A stretch of DNA of 14,019 bases from Geobacter sp. (GTDB taxonomy: Bacteria > Desulfobacterota > Desulfuromonadia > Geobacterales > Geobacteraceae), in assembly GCA_003490025.1 (NCBI GenBank), contig DNJC01000103.1, positions 1-14,019 of the forward strand. Reading direction: 5' to 3'. Each line of letters opens with the position of its first letter. Position 1 is the first letter of the stretch. A model generated the notes under the pieces. The model saw nothing but the letters and a program-made list of their open reading frames with translations. It ran no database searches and had not been told where the DNA came from. The translations under genes and the position numbers were made by a program. Below are positions 5,087-12,390 of this stretch, one piece after another.

Positions 5087-6289
5087 ATGACCCGCCTGAC
5101 TGACCTTCCCATCCGCACCAAGTTCTTCGGCCTGATGTCCCTGCTGCTGGTTGCCGTTTTGCTGGCAACGGGCATCTTCACCTACCAGCGCCAGAAAAGC
5201 TTCATCATCCGGTTCGCCGTGGACAACGCCCGCAGCTTCGCCACGCAACTGATCGAGACACGGGAATACATGTCCTCGGTAGTGAAGGGGGAACCGGAAC
5301 AGAATTACAACCTGGTACCGCAGGTGGTCGCCACCCAGGTGGCCAAAAGGGTGACGCAGAACAGCAAGTTCTACGTCCGCCAGGTATCCCTGCGCTATCG
5401 CAACCCCGAGAACCGCCCCGACGCATACGAGACGGCCCAGCTGCAGAACTTCATAAGGAATCCCACCGCGGAGGTCTACGACATCGTCAGAACCGGCGAC
5501 ACCAGTTCCTTCCGGTACCTGCAGCCGATGCGCGCCACCATTTCCTGCCTCGGGTGCCACGGCAGCTATGAGTCGGCCCCCGACTTCGTCAAGAAGCGCT
5601 TCCCCCCGGGCCATTATTCTTACGACTACAAGGTCGGCGAGGTGATCGGCGCCGTCTCCGTCAGCATCCCGGTGAAGGACCTGTACGCCGAACTGGGCGC
5701 CAACCTGAAGCTGGACCTGCTCTCAAGGGGGATCGTGTTCCTGATCGTCATCATCGTGATGGGGGCCATCATGAGCCGGGAAATCGTCCACCCGGTAAAG
5801 ATGCTCTCCGAGAGGATCGTCCAGGTCACCAAGACCGGCAACTTCGAAGAGAAACTGCCGCAGAGAGGCCACGACGAGATCGGCGTGCTGATCGGCGCCT
5901 TCAACGACATGATGGACGAACTCTCCCGCCGGACCTTGCAATCCCGCGAGGCGGACGAGAGGTATCGCCGCTTCATCGAGGTCGCCGCCTCCGCCGTCAT
6001 CACCTTCCTCCAGGACGGCAAGATAGTCATCGCGAACCAGAAAGCCGAGTCGCTGTTCGGCCGCCCGCGGCAGGCGCTCCTTGGGGAATCGATATTCTCT
6101 TTCCTCGAAGAGGGGGATGCCTTGCAGGAAAAGCTGGCCCAGCAGGAAGAGTTCAAGGAGGAGACATCGAGGCAGAGGGTGCGCCGGGCGGACGGGACGC
6201 TGACCGAGGTGGAAATGGTGGTGTCTGCCTCCACGACGGACCGCGAGCCGATGTTCACCGCGATCCTCAGGGAGCGCAGCCGCGGCTAA
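5087..6289 (+). CDS. Membrane sensor protein: Tll0287-like c-heme domain, HAMP and PAS, no output domain
   Basis: The 400-aa protein has a membrane helix at about 13-31, a periplasmic domain (about 35-205) of the Tll0287-like/DUF3365 type with one covalent heme site CLGCH (C154, C157, H158), a second helix (about 215-230), a HAMP domain (about 230-285, with REIVHPVKMLSERI and the DEIGVLIGAFNDM block) and a PAS domain (about 290-397, FIEVAASAVITFLQDGKIVIANQKAESLFG). It then stops with a normal codon at ARG-rich RERSRG; there is no histidine kinase, GGDEF or methyl-accepting domain. The role is inferred: sensing of redox state or a gas ligand in the periplasm and transmission inward, perhaps to a partner protein. 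It has its own promoter. The next gene (RRM protein) starts 83 nt downstream and has a possible promoter too. Confidence 0.88.
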   Translation: MTRLTDLPIRTKFFGLMSLLLVAVLLATGIFTYQRQKSFIIRFAVDNARSFATQLIETREYMSSVVKGEPEQNYNLVPQVVATQVAKRVTQNSKFYVRQVSLRYRNPENRPDAYETAQLQNFIRNPTAEVYDIVRTGDTSSFRYLQPMRATISCLGCHGSYESAPDFVKKRFPPGHYSYDYKVGEVIGAVSVSIPVKDLYAELGANLKLDLLSRGIVFLIVIIVMGAIMSREIVHPVKMLSERIVQVTKTGNFEEKLPQRGHDEIGVLIGAFNDMMDELSRRTLQSREADERYRRFIEVAASAVITFLQDGKIVIANQKAESLFGRPRQALLGESIFSFLEEGDALQEKLAQQEEFKEETSRQRVRRADGTLTEVEMVVSASTTDREPMFTAILRERSRG

Positions 6290-6312
6290 GGGCGGGAGAG
6301 AACACGGAAAGT

Positions 6313-6342
6313 TTGCGGCGCCGTGCATGGTTGTGCTAGAGT
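6313..6342 (+). promoter_or_regulatory. Possible extended -10 promoter of the RRM protein gene
   Basis: TAGAGT (6337-6342) is preceded by TGC (extended -10) and by TTGCGG at 6313-6318 with an 18-nt spacer. The start would be near 6349, 24 nt before the ATG. Read-through from the sensor gene is also possible, since no terminator is visible between them. Confidence 0.4.
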
Positions 6343-6372
6343 GTGCCGACCAAACCAAGGAGAGATTAATAA

Positions 6373-7029
6373 ATGGCGAAAGCAGGAAAAGAGCTCTACG
6401 TAGGGAGCTTGTCATACGATGTCACGGAATACGAGTTGGAGAAGCTGTTCGCGGTATCGGGGAAAGTGACCTCCATCCACCTGATCACCGACCCGGTGAC
6501 CGGAGAATTCAAGAGGTGCGGCTACGTGAGGATGGCCACCGAGGCCGAGGCCAGCGACGCCATCGCATCGCTCGACGGCGCGTGGCTGATAGACAAGCAC
6601 ATCACGGTGTCCTACGCCAACCCGCAGAAGATGAAGCCTGGCGGGGGCGGCCTCAAGGGGCGGTTCATACCGAAAGGCGCCGCGGAACGCACCGCCGCCA
6701 AAGCCGCTTCCAAGCCCGCAGCCAAGCCGGCCAAAGCTGCCACAGCCAAAGCTGCCTCGGCAAAACCCGCTACGGCGAAGCCCGCGGCCAAAGCCGACAC
6801 GGCCAAACCCTCGGCGGCAAAACCCGCGACCAGAACCTCGACCAGGCCCGCGACTGCGAAGCCTGCTGCGGCCAAGCCGGCAGCACGCTCGGCGGCGGCC
6901 AGGCCGTCCGCAGCTAAACCGGCAGGAAGACCGGCTACGGCCAAGCCGTCGGCGCACAAGCCTGCCGGCAGGCCTACCTCCTCCAGGCCCGGCGCCCCCA
7001 AGGGCGGGAGCAGGACCGGCAAGCGGTAG
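6373..7029 (+). CDS. RNA-binding protein: RRM domain with Lys/Ala/Pro-rich tail
   Basis: The 218-aa product has an N-terminal RNA recognition motif (about 7-82): RNP2 is LYVGSL (8-13) and the RNP1 position reads KRCGYVRM (47-54). Residues 105-218 are a low-complexity basic tail built of variants of AKPA, AKAA and KPAGRP, similar in composition to histone H1 or bacterial histone-like tails. Start ATG 6373 has AAGGAGAG 8 nt upstream. A role in RNA binding, such as RNA chaperoning in cold or stress, is inferred from the RRM; the tail could add nonspecific nucleic-acid binding. In RNP1 the usual Gly-aromatic pair is Arg-Cys, so one RNA-stacking ring is missing, while Y9 and Y51 remain. The tail codons are repetitive in DNA and may vary in length between strains. 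Confidence 0.88.
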   Translation: MAKAGKELYVGSLSYDVTEYELEKLFAVSGKVTSIHLITDPVTGEFKRCGYVRMATEAEASDAIASLDGAWLIDKHITVSYANPQKMKPGGGGLKGRFIPKGAAERTAAKAASKPAAKPAKAATAKAASAKPATAKPAAKADTAKPSAAKPATRTSTRPATAKPAAAKPAARSAAARPSAAKPAGRPATAKPSAHKPAGRPTSSRPGAPKGGSRTGKR

Positions 7030-7046
7030 TCCTTGCGCCGCCTTCC

Positions 7047-7074
7047 GTAGGGGCGAATAATCATTCGCCCCTAC
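7047..7074. repeat. 28-bp palindromic repeat, family C, copy 2
   Basis: Identical over all 28 bp to the copy at 4830-4857, with the same 12-bp arms and AATC loop. It begins 17 nt after the RRM gene stop and lies between that gene and uvrC. It could act as an mRNA end-stabilising hairpin, but there is no T-run. Confidence 0.85.
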
Positions 7075-7112
7075 GTCTTCTCACCCACCTTCCTTTCTAA
7101 CGAGCTTCCGTC

Positions 7113-7118
7113 TATACT
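7113..7118 (+). promoter_or_regulatory. -10 element (TATACT) directly before uvrC
   Basis: TATACT at 7113-7118 lies 7 nt before the uvrC ATG; no good -35 is seen 16-18 nt upstream. If used, transcription would begin at about 7125-7126, at the start codon itself, giving a leaderless or nearly leaderless message. No ribosome binding site precedes either candidate start. Confidence 0.4.
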
Positions 7119-7125
7119 ACGCCTC

Positions 7126-8952
7126 ATGATAGCCCTAGCCATGGTCGACAATTTCCCTTCTTCTCCCGGCGTCTACATCATGATGACCGCCGAGGGAGCC
7201 GTCATCTACGTCGGCAAGGCGCGAAACCTGAAGAAAAGGGTCCGCTCCTACGTGGGCGATACCAGGGATTCCCGTATCCACATCCGCTTCATGGTGCAGC
7301 AGGTCGCCTCCATCGAGTACATCGTCACCGACACCGAGAAAGAGGCGCTGATCCTCGAGAACACCCTGATCAAGCAGCACCGCCCCAAATACAACATCAA
7401 CCTGCGCGACGACAAAACCTACTTCTCACTCCGCATGGACATGAAGGAGCCGTTCCCCCGCCTCTCGCTCGTGCGCAAGGTCCCGGCCGACGGCGCCAGG
7501 TACTTCGGCCCCTATTCCTCGGCCACCTCCGCGAAGGAGGTGCTGAAACAGCTCTACAAGATGTTCCCGCTGCGCCACTATCCGCTGGCGACCTGCATGG
7601 CCCGCAAGCGCCCCTGCCTCTACCACCAGATCAAGCAGTGTTCCGCCCCCTGCTGCGGGCTGATCACCGCCGAGGCGTACGCGGAGCTGGCCGAAGGGGC
7701 GGCGCTTTTCCTCGAAGGGAAGAACACCGAGATCGCCCGCCTGTACCGCACCCGGATGAGCCAGGCCTCCCAGGAGATGCGCTACGAGGACGCGGCGCGC
7801 TACCGCGACCTGCTGCGCGCCATAGAGGTGACGGTCGAGCGCCAGAAGATGGTGGCCAAAGGCGGCGACAGCGACGTCTTCGGCGTGCACCGGGAAGCGG
7901 ACCGGATGCAGATCGCCATGCTCCACATCCGTGGCGGCACCATGACCGGCGGCCGCGGCTTCCTGTTCGACTGGGAGATGGAGGACGAGGAGGGGCTGGC
8001 TTCGTTCCTGAACGAGTACTACGACCTTGACACCCCGATCCCCCAGAGCATCCTGATCCCGTTCCAGATCGCCGAGCCCGCGGCGCTGGAGGAACTCCTG
8101 ACCGAGAAGTCCGGGAAGAAGGTGACCATCAGCGCGCCGCAGCGCGGCCCGAAGCTGGAGATGGTGAAACTGGCGCAGAAAAACGCCGAGACCGCCGCCC
8201 AGGAACGGCACGCCAAGGAGGCGTCGTCGGCCGACCTCCTGGACGAGCTCGCGGAGAAGTTGCACCTGCCGCACCCCCCGAGGAGGATCGAGTGCTACGA
8301 CATCTCCAACATCCAGGGGGAGATGGCGGTGGGAAGCCGTGTGGTCTTCATCGCCGGCAAGGCCGACCGGTCGCTTTACCGGCGTTACCGGATCAAGGGG
8401 GTGCTGCAGTCCGACGACTTCGCCATGATGCGGGAGGTGTTGTCGCGCCGGTTCAAGGCGGAGAGCGTCGAGGAGAAGCCGGACCTGATCGTGGTGGACG
8501 GGGGCCTGGGCCAGCTGAGCGTGCTGAACGCGGTACTGGAGGAACTTTCGGTGACCGGGGTGGAGGCGGCGGGGCTGGCGAAGAGCCGGGTGGCGCGCGA
8601 CATGGAGAGCGAGGAGATCTCGCGGAGCGACGAGCGGGTGTTCAGGCCCGGGCGCAAGAACCCGATTTCGCTCAGGCAGAACTCGGCGCCGCTGCTGTTA
8701 CTGGCCCGCATCAGGGACGAGGCGCACCGCTTTGCCGTCACCTACCACAAGGACGTGCGGAGCAAGTCGATGATCACGTCGCAGATCGAGGGTGTGCCGG
8801 GGATCGGCGTGAAGCGGAAGAAGGCGCTGCTGGCGCGCTTCGGGAGTCTGAAGCGGGTGAAGGAGGCGACCGTGGAGGAGCTTGCGGCGACCCCTGGAAT
8901 GACAGAGAGCGCCGCAAGGGCGCTCTGGGAGCAGCTGAAAAAGCAGGAGTGA
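7126..8952 (+). CDS. uvrC: UvrABC excinuclease subunit C
   Basis: UvrC makes both incisions around bulky DNA lesions in nucleotide excision repair. The 608-aa protein has the GIY-YIG nuclease domain (GVY 15-17, IYVGKARNLKKRVRSY 27-42), a cysteine group C157, C164, C172, C176 matching the 4Fe-4S ligands of UvrC, a UVR motif that binds UvrB (about 202-236), the RNase H-like endonuclease domain with D392 (CYDISNIQG) and D458 (LIVVDGG) plus H534 (EAHRFA), and tandem helix-hairpin-helix motifs (about 561-606). It is full length and intact. The start is uncertain: ATG 7126 or ATG 7141 five codons later, neither with a ribosome binding site. The stop is 9 nt from the mglA stop on the other strand. 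Confidence 0.96.
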   Translation: MIALAMVDNFPSSPGVYIMMTAEGAVIYVGKARNLKKRVRSYVGDTRDSRIHIRFMVQQVASIEYIVTDTEKEALILENTLIKQHRPKYNINLRDDKTYFSLRMDMKEPFPRLSLVRKVPADGARYFGPYSSATSAKEVLKQLYKMFPLRHYPLATCMARKRPCLYHQIKQCSAPCCGLITAEAYAELAEGAALFLEGKNTEIARLYRTRMSQASQEMRYEDAARYRDLLRAIEVTVERQKMVAKGGDSDVFGVHREADRMQIAMLHIRGGTMTGGRGFLFDWEMEDEEGLASFLNEYYDLDTPIPQSILIPFQIAEPAALEELLTEKSGKKVTISAPQRGPKLEMVKLAQKNAETAAQERHAKEASSADLLDELAEKLHLPHPPRRIECYDISNIQGEMAVGSRVVFIAGKADRSLYRRYRIKGVLQSDDFAMMREVLSRRFKAESVEEKPDLIVVDGGLGQLSVLNAVLEELSVTGVEAAGLAKSRVARDMESEEISRSDERVFRPGRKNPISLRQNSAPLLLLARIRDEAHRFAVTYHKDVRSKSMITSQIEGVPGIGVKRKKALLARFGSLKRVKEATVEELAATPGMTESAARALWEQLKKQE

Positions 8953-8961
8953 TCCGACCGA

Positions 8962-9549
8962 TCACTTCCCCTTCTTCAAATCAAACAAGATCAGCTTCGC
9001 GACAGCCTTGAGAGTCTCGAAGACCCCCTCGCCGGTGGTGGCGCAGGCCTCGAACTCCGGCACGCCGGTGGGGTTCAATTCGCGCCGCAGTTCCTCGATG
9101 CTCACGACATTGGGGAGGTCGCGCTTGTTGTACTGGATCACGTAGGGCATCTTGTCCAGGTCGTACCCCTGCTCGATCAGGTTGATGCGCAGGTTCTCCA
9201 CGCTCTCCATGTTCGCGTCCATCCGCTCTTCCTGGGAGTCGGCCACGAACACCACGCCGTCCACACCCTTCAGAATCAGTTTCCTCGAAGCATCGTAAAA
9301 GACCTGGCCGGGGACCGTGTAAAGGTGGAAGCGTGTCTTGAAGCCGCGGATCTCGCCCAACGCCAGGGGGAGGAAGTCGAAGAAAAGGGTCCTCTCCGTC
9401 TCGGTGGCAAGGCTGATCATCTTCCCCTTCGCTTCCGGGGCGGTCTTCTGGTAAACGAACTGCAGGTTGGTCGTCTTACCGCACAGGCCCGGGCCGTAGT
9501 AGACGATCTTGCAGTTGATTTCACGGGAAGCGTAGTTGATGAATGACAT
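8962..9549 (-). CDS. mglA: MglA-type small Ras-like GTPase
   Basis: Small GTPase of the MglA family, the switch that sets cell polarity in Myxococcus and related bacteria; its role in Geobacter-like cells is inferred. The 195-aa product has P-loop GPGLCGKTT (19-27), switch I around TERTLFFDFLP (51-61), switch II TVPGQVFYDASRKLILKG (78-95), where T78 stands where Ras has Asp, as in Myxococcus MglA, and base-specificity NKRD (141-144). Start ATG 9547-9549 has AGAGGT 8 nt upstream. It follows mglB by 73 nt on the same strand, so one mRNA is likely. It converges on uvrC with no terminator between. Confidence 0.93.
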   Translation of the reverse strand: MSFINYASREINCKIVYYGPGLCGKTTNLQFVYQKTAPEAKGKMISLATETERTLFFDFLPLALGEIRGFKTRFHLYTVPGQVFYDASRKLILKGVDGVVFVADSQEERMDANMESVENLRINLIEQGYDLDKMPYVIQYNKRDLPNVVSIEELRRELNPTGVPEFEACATTGEGVFETLKAVAKLILFDLKKGK

Positions 9550-9622
9550 CCTACTTACCTCTTATAGTTAATGCATAACATGTAGCATCAGTCCTGCCCG
9601 ATCCCCGGGAAAAAGCCGCGAT

Positions 9623-10114
9623 CTAGCTGAACAGGTTGTCGATATCGTCGTCGGTGATTTCGGCGAAGGGGAATTCGCTCTCGCCGCTCTTCTCCTTCTC
9701 CTCGCTCTTCTGCATCAGCTTCTCGAAGATCGACCCCAGTTCGTCGGAGGCCTTCTTGACGCGGAGCCGGACCAGCCCGAGCGAGGAGCGGGTATCGAAG
9801 AGCACCACGAGGATCACCCTCCCGGCGACGATGGAGATGTGCAGGTTGTCCTTCTCCCCCTCGTGGAACAGGATGGAGAATTCCTTTTCGCCGATCAGCT
9901 TGGCCAGGCCGCCCGTTGCCGCGATGTTGCCGGCGGTCAGAGATGCAAGCGACGTGGTGTCGAAGCGCTCCGTCTCGCCGCAACCGGTAATAAGCTGGCC
10001 GTTCTTGTCCACCAGAAATATCACCTTGGCGTTCGCTTCACGCAGAAGCTTCTCGAGGACGACATTTATTTGTTTGAATTCCTCATCGTACATAACCAAC
10101 TGAGGATTCGCCAT
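9623..10114 (-). CDS. mglB: MglB-type roadblock/LC7 protein (GTPase-activating partner of MglA)
   Basis: Roadblock/LC7 protein that, in the known MglAB pair, forms a dimer and stimulates GTP hydrolysis by MglA. The 163-aa protein has the roadblock fold at about 10-133 (VIFLVDKNGQLITGCGE at 31-47, DTTSLASLTAGNIAATGGLAKLIGE at 52-76) and a charged acidic tail (about 137-163, EEKEKSGESEF, then DDDIDNLFS). Start ATG 10112-10114 has AAGGAG 6 nt upstream. It is the first gene of the mglB-mglA pair. Its identity rests on the roadblock fold together with the mglA neighbour. Confidence 0.92.
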   Translation of the reverse strand: MANPQLVMYDEEFKQINVVLEKLLREANAKVIFLVDKNGQLITGCGETERFDTTSLASLTAGNIAATGGLAKLIGEKEFSILFHEGEKDNLHISIVAGRVILVVLFDTRSSLGLVRLRVKKASDELGSIFEKLMQKSEEKEKSGESEFPFAEITDDDIDNLFS

Positions 10115-10157
10115 GGGTGACTCCTTGGGGGGTGCTGAATTTTGCCGCGAAGCTTAT

Positions 10158-10186
10158 TCTATAACAGAAGCGTTACGCCATTTCAA
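10158..10186 (-). promoter_or_regulatory. Predicted promoter of mglBA
   Basis: On the minus strand TTGAAA (10181-10186), a 17-nt spacer and TATAGA (10158-10163) form a sigma-70-like promoter between the phosphohexomutase and mglB. Transcription would begin near 10151, 36 nt before the mglB start codon. Read-through from the upstream gene is not excluded, because no terminator is seen in the 100-nt gap. Confidence 0.5.
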
Positions 10187-10214
10187 GGTAATTACCCTTA
10201 ACAATAACCGCTCG

Positions 10215-11624
10215 TTACACGCTCGCGATGCCGCGCGCAGCCTGCAGAAGCCGCGAAACCTTCTCCGGATCGCCCGCCTCGCTGTACAGCCTCAGCACCG
10301 GCTCCGTCCCCGAGGGGCGGATCAGCAGCCACGAACCGTCCTCGAAGATGTACTTGAACCCGTCGCTGAAGTTGTGCTGCGCCACCTCGAAACCCGCGAT
10401 GCTGGTGATGCCGCCGGCGTTGAGCTGCTCCAGCAGGCGCTTCTTCGATTCGTTGTCGATGGGGAGGTCGATGCGGGTGTAGTGGAAGTGCCCGATCTCG
10501 TCCATGGTCTCCTCGAGCAGGGCGCGGAGTCCCTTGCCGCTCATCGCCATCGCCTCCAGGAGCAGTAACGCCATCAGGATGCCGTCGCGCTCCGGGATAT
10601 GCCCCTTCACGCCCAGGCCGCCGGATTCCTCGCCCCCCATCAGGATGTCGTTGTCGAGCATCATCTCGCAGATGTGCTTGAAGCCGATCGGGGTCTCGAA
10701 GAGTTCCAGGCCGTATTTTTCGGCCAGCAGGTCGATCATCCGGGTGGTGGAAACGGTCTTCACCACGCCGCCCCGCACTCCCTTCCTCTCGTAGAGATGG
10801 CGCAAAAGAACGGTGAAGATCCGGTGCGACGAGAAGAACTCGCCGGTCTCGTCCACCGCCCCGATGCGGTCGGCATCGCCGTCCAGCGCGAGCCCTACCT
10901 GGAAGAAGCCGTCCCTGACCACCTCGGAGAGCTCCCCCAGGTGCTCCGCGATCGGCTCGGGCGGATGACCGCCGAAGCTCGGGTTCTCGGTGCCGTGGAT
11001 CTCCGTTATCCCGGGGACCAGGTGCGGCAGCAGGCCACAGCCGGCGCCGAACATCGGGTCGACCACCGCCTTGATGCCGGCGGAATGGATCAGCTCCAGG
11101 TCGACGTACCTTCTCAACTGTGCCAGGTAGGGGGCGGTCACGTCGACCACTTGCACCAGACCGGAGGCTATCCCGTCGGCAAGGGGCGAAAGGAGCACCG
11201 GGCGCGAGGAGGCGATGTTCTGCGCCACCATCTGCTCCAGGACCTTCGTGGTGGAAGGGCGTGCGGAGCCGCCGAAGGACTCCTTGACCTTGAATCCGTT
11301 GTAGCGCGGCGGGTTATGGCTCGCCGTGATCATCACGCCGGCGCCGGCCCCTTTCTCGTGTACGGCCCAGGAGACGGCGGGAGTCGGGGCGTAGCCGTCC
11401 GAAAGCCAGGTCCTGATGCCGTTTCCGGCCGCGACTCCCGCGACCCTTTCTGCGAATTCGCGCGACAGGAAACGCCTGTCGTAACCTATCACCAGCCCCT
11501 TCCCGGCCAGTCCTTCCTTGTGCATATAGTCCATGGTGGCCTGCGCCACCAGTGAAAGATTTTCAAAGGTGAAGGTGTCGGCGATGATGCCGCGCCACCC
11601 GTCGGTACCAAATTGGATTTGCAA
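10215..11624 (-). CDS. Phosphoglucomutase/phosphomannomutase family enzyme
   Basis: Alpha-D-phosphohexomutase that interconverts sugar 1- and 6-phosphates for glycogen, cell-surface polysaccharide or nucleotide sugar synthesis. The 469-aa product begins MQIQFGTDGWRG, with phosphoserine loop TASHNPPRYNGFK (S102), magnesium loop DGDADR (248-253), sugar-binding GGEESGG (330-336) and phosphate-binding RPSGTEPVLRLY near the C-terminus, so all four active-site loops are intact. I choose TTG 11622-11624: GGAGG lies about 10 nt upstream, and the predicted promoter puts the start of transcription near 11652, downstream of the earlier in-frame ATG at 11658-11660. Substrate (glucose or mannose) cannot be told; GlmM is less likely. 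The gene is divergent from the cyclophilin and upstream of mglB. Confidence 0.92.
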   Translation of the reverse strand: MQIQFGTDGWRGIIADTFTFENLSLVAQATMDYMHKEGLAGKGLVIGYDRRFLSREFAERVAGVAAGNGIRTWLSDGYAPTPAVSWAVHEKGAGAGVMITASHNPPRYNGFKVKESFGGSARPSTTKVLEQMVAQNIASSRPVLLSPLADGIASGLVQVVDVTAPYLAQLRRYVDLELIHSAGIKAVVDPMFGAGCGLLPHLVPGITEIHGTENPSFGGHPPEPIAEHLGELSEVVRDGFFQVGLALDGDADRIGAVDETGEFFSSHRIFTVLLRHLYERKGVRGGVVKTVSTTRMIDLLAEKYGLELFETPIGFKHICEMMLDNDILMGGEESGGLGVKGHIPERDGILMALLLLEAMAMSGKGLRALLEETMDEIGHFHYTRIDLPIDNESKKRLLEQLNAGGITSIAGFEVAQHNFSDGFKYIFEDGSWLLIRPSGTEPVLRLYSEAGDPEKVSRLLQAARGIASV

Positions 11625-11658
11625 CGTGGTGATACCTCCATGTAAATTAATGTCGGGC

Positions 11659-11687
11659 ATTTTCCACGGCGGCGCGTGATCTGTCAA
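11659..11687 (-). promoter_or_regulatory. Sigma-70-type promoter of the phosphohexomutase gene
   Basis: On the minus strand a perfect TTGACA (11682-11687), a 17-nt spacer and GAAAAT (11659-11664) predict a start near 11652 and a 28-nt leader to the TTG start codon. Confidence 0.6.
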
Positions 11688-11718
11688 CCTTTAGTTGTGC
11701 CTAACGGAAGGGAAGGGG

Positions 11719-11747
11719 TTGACCGGAGATGATGATTGGCTTATAAA
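11719..11747 (+). promoter_or_regulatory. Sigma-70-type promoter of the cyclophilin gene
   Basis: TTGACC (11719-11724), a 17-nt spacer and TATAAA (11742-11747) are close to consensus. The start is predicted near 11754, with a leader of about 29 nt. The -35 lies only 31 nt from that of the divergent phosphohexomutase promoter. Confidence 0.7.
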
Positions 11748-11782
11748 TGTCCCACTATCTTATTGAAGGGGAGGATTCTAAG

Positions 11783-12358
11783 ATGCTGAAAAGATTTATC
11801 TGCGCGCTGTTCCTTGTGCTTGGCCTTGCCGTGAGCGCCTTCGCAGCAGAGGGAAAGAATCCGGTGGTGGTGATGGAGACCAGCCTCGGGAAAGTGAAGA
11901 TCGAGCTGTTCCAGAATGAGGCTCCGATTTCCGTCAAGAACTTCCTGGACTACACGAACAGCGGTTTTTACGACGGAACCATCTTCCATCGCGTCATCCC
12001 GGGCTTCATGATCCAGGGTGGCGGCTTCAGCGCGGAACTGCACCAGAAGCCGACCCAGGCGCCGATCAAGAACGAGGCGGCCAACGGGCTGAAGAACGAC
12101 CGGGGCACCCTGGCCATGGCCCGCACCGGCGTGGTGGACTCGGCGACGGCGCAGTTCTTCGTCAACGTCGTGGACAACAACTTCCTGAACCACAGGCCGG
12201 GCGGCCCGCAGGCTTACGGGTATGCGGTTTTCGGCAAGGTGCTGGAAGGGATGGACGTGGTGGACAAGATCGCCGCGGTGCAGACCGGGATGCAGAAGGG
12301 TTTCCAGAACGTGCCGGTCACGCCGGTCGTGATAAAGAGTGTGAAGCAGCAGAAATAA
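11783..12358 (+). CDS. Periplasmic cyclophilin-type peptidyl-prolyl isomerase
   Basis: Cyclophilin that speeds cis/trans isomerisation at proline during folding of exported proteins. The 191-aa precursor has a signal peptide (residues 1-21, LVLGLAVSAFA) and a cyclophilin domain from about 27 to 187: FHRVIPGFMIQGGGF (68-82, with catalytic R70, plus F75 and Q78), TAQFFVNVVDN (122-132) and YAVFGKVLEGMDVVDKI (147-163). Like E. coli PpiA it lacks the tryptophan that binds cyclosporin. Start ATG 11783 has GGGGAGG about 8 nt upstream; an in-frame ATG 36 nt earlier lies ahead of the predicted start of transcription and would bury the signal peptide. It is a single-gene unit with its own promoter and terminator. 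Confidence 0.94.
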   Translation: MLKRFICALFLVLGLAVSAFAAEGKNPVVVMETSLGKVKIELFQNEAPISVKNFLDYTNSGFYDGTIFHRVIPGFMIQGGGFSAELHQKPTQAPIKNEAANGLKNDRGTLAMARTGVVDSATAQFFVNVVDNNFLNHRPGGPQAYGYAVFGKVLEGMDVVDKIAAVQTGMQKGFQNVPVTPVVIKSVKQQK

Positions 12359-12364
12359 AGCATC

Positions 12365-12390
12365 AAGGGGCGCCGCAAGGCGCCCCTTTT
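12365..12390. terminator. Terminator after the cyclophilin gene, shared by convergent genes
   Basis: Stem GGGGCGCC (12367-12374), loop GCAA, stem GGCGCCCC (12379-12386), then TTTT, 8 nt after the cyclophilin stop. AA/TT pairs extend the stem. The other side ends at the resB stop, so it may block transcription from both sides, though the T-run is good only on the plus strand. Confidence 0.85.

Noticed and set aside
7426..8274. Minus-strand frame of 282 codons inside uvrC
   Set aside because: A mirror of uvrC codons, rich in Leu/Gly/Arg/His and with no domain.
10599..11555. Plus-strand frame of 318 codons inside the phosphohexomutase gene
   Set aside because: Antisense to an enzyme with all active-site loops intact; no signals of its own.
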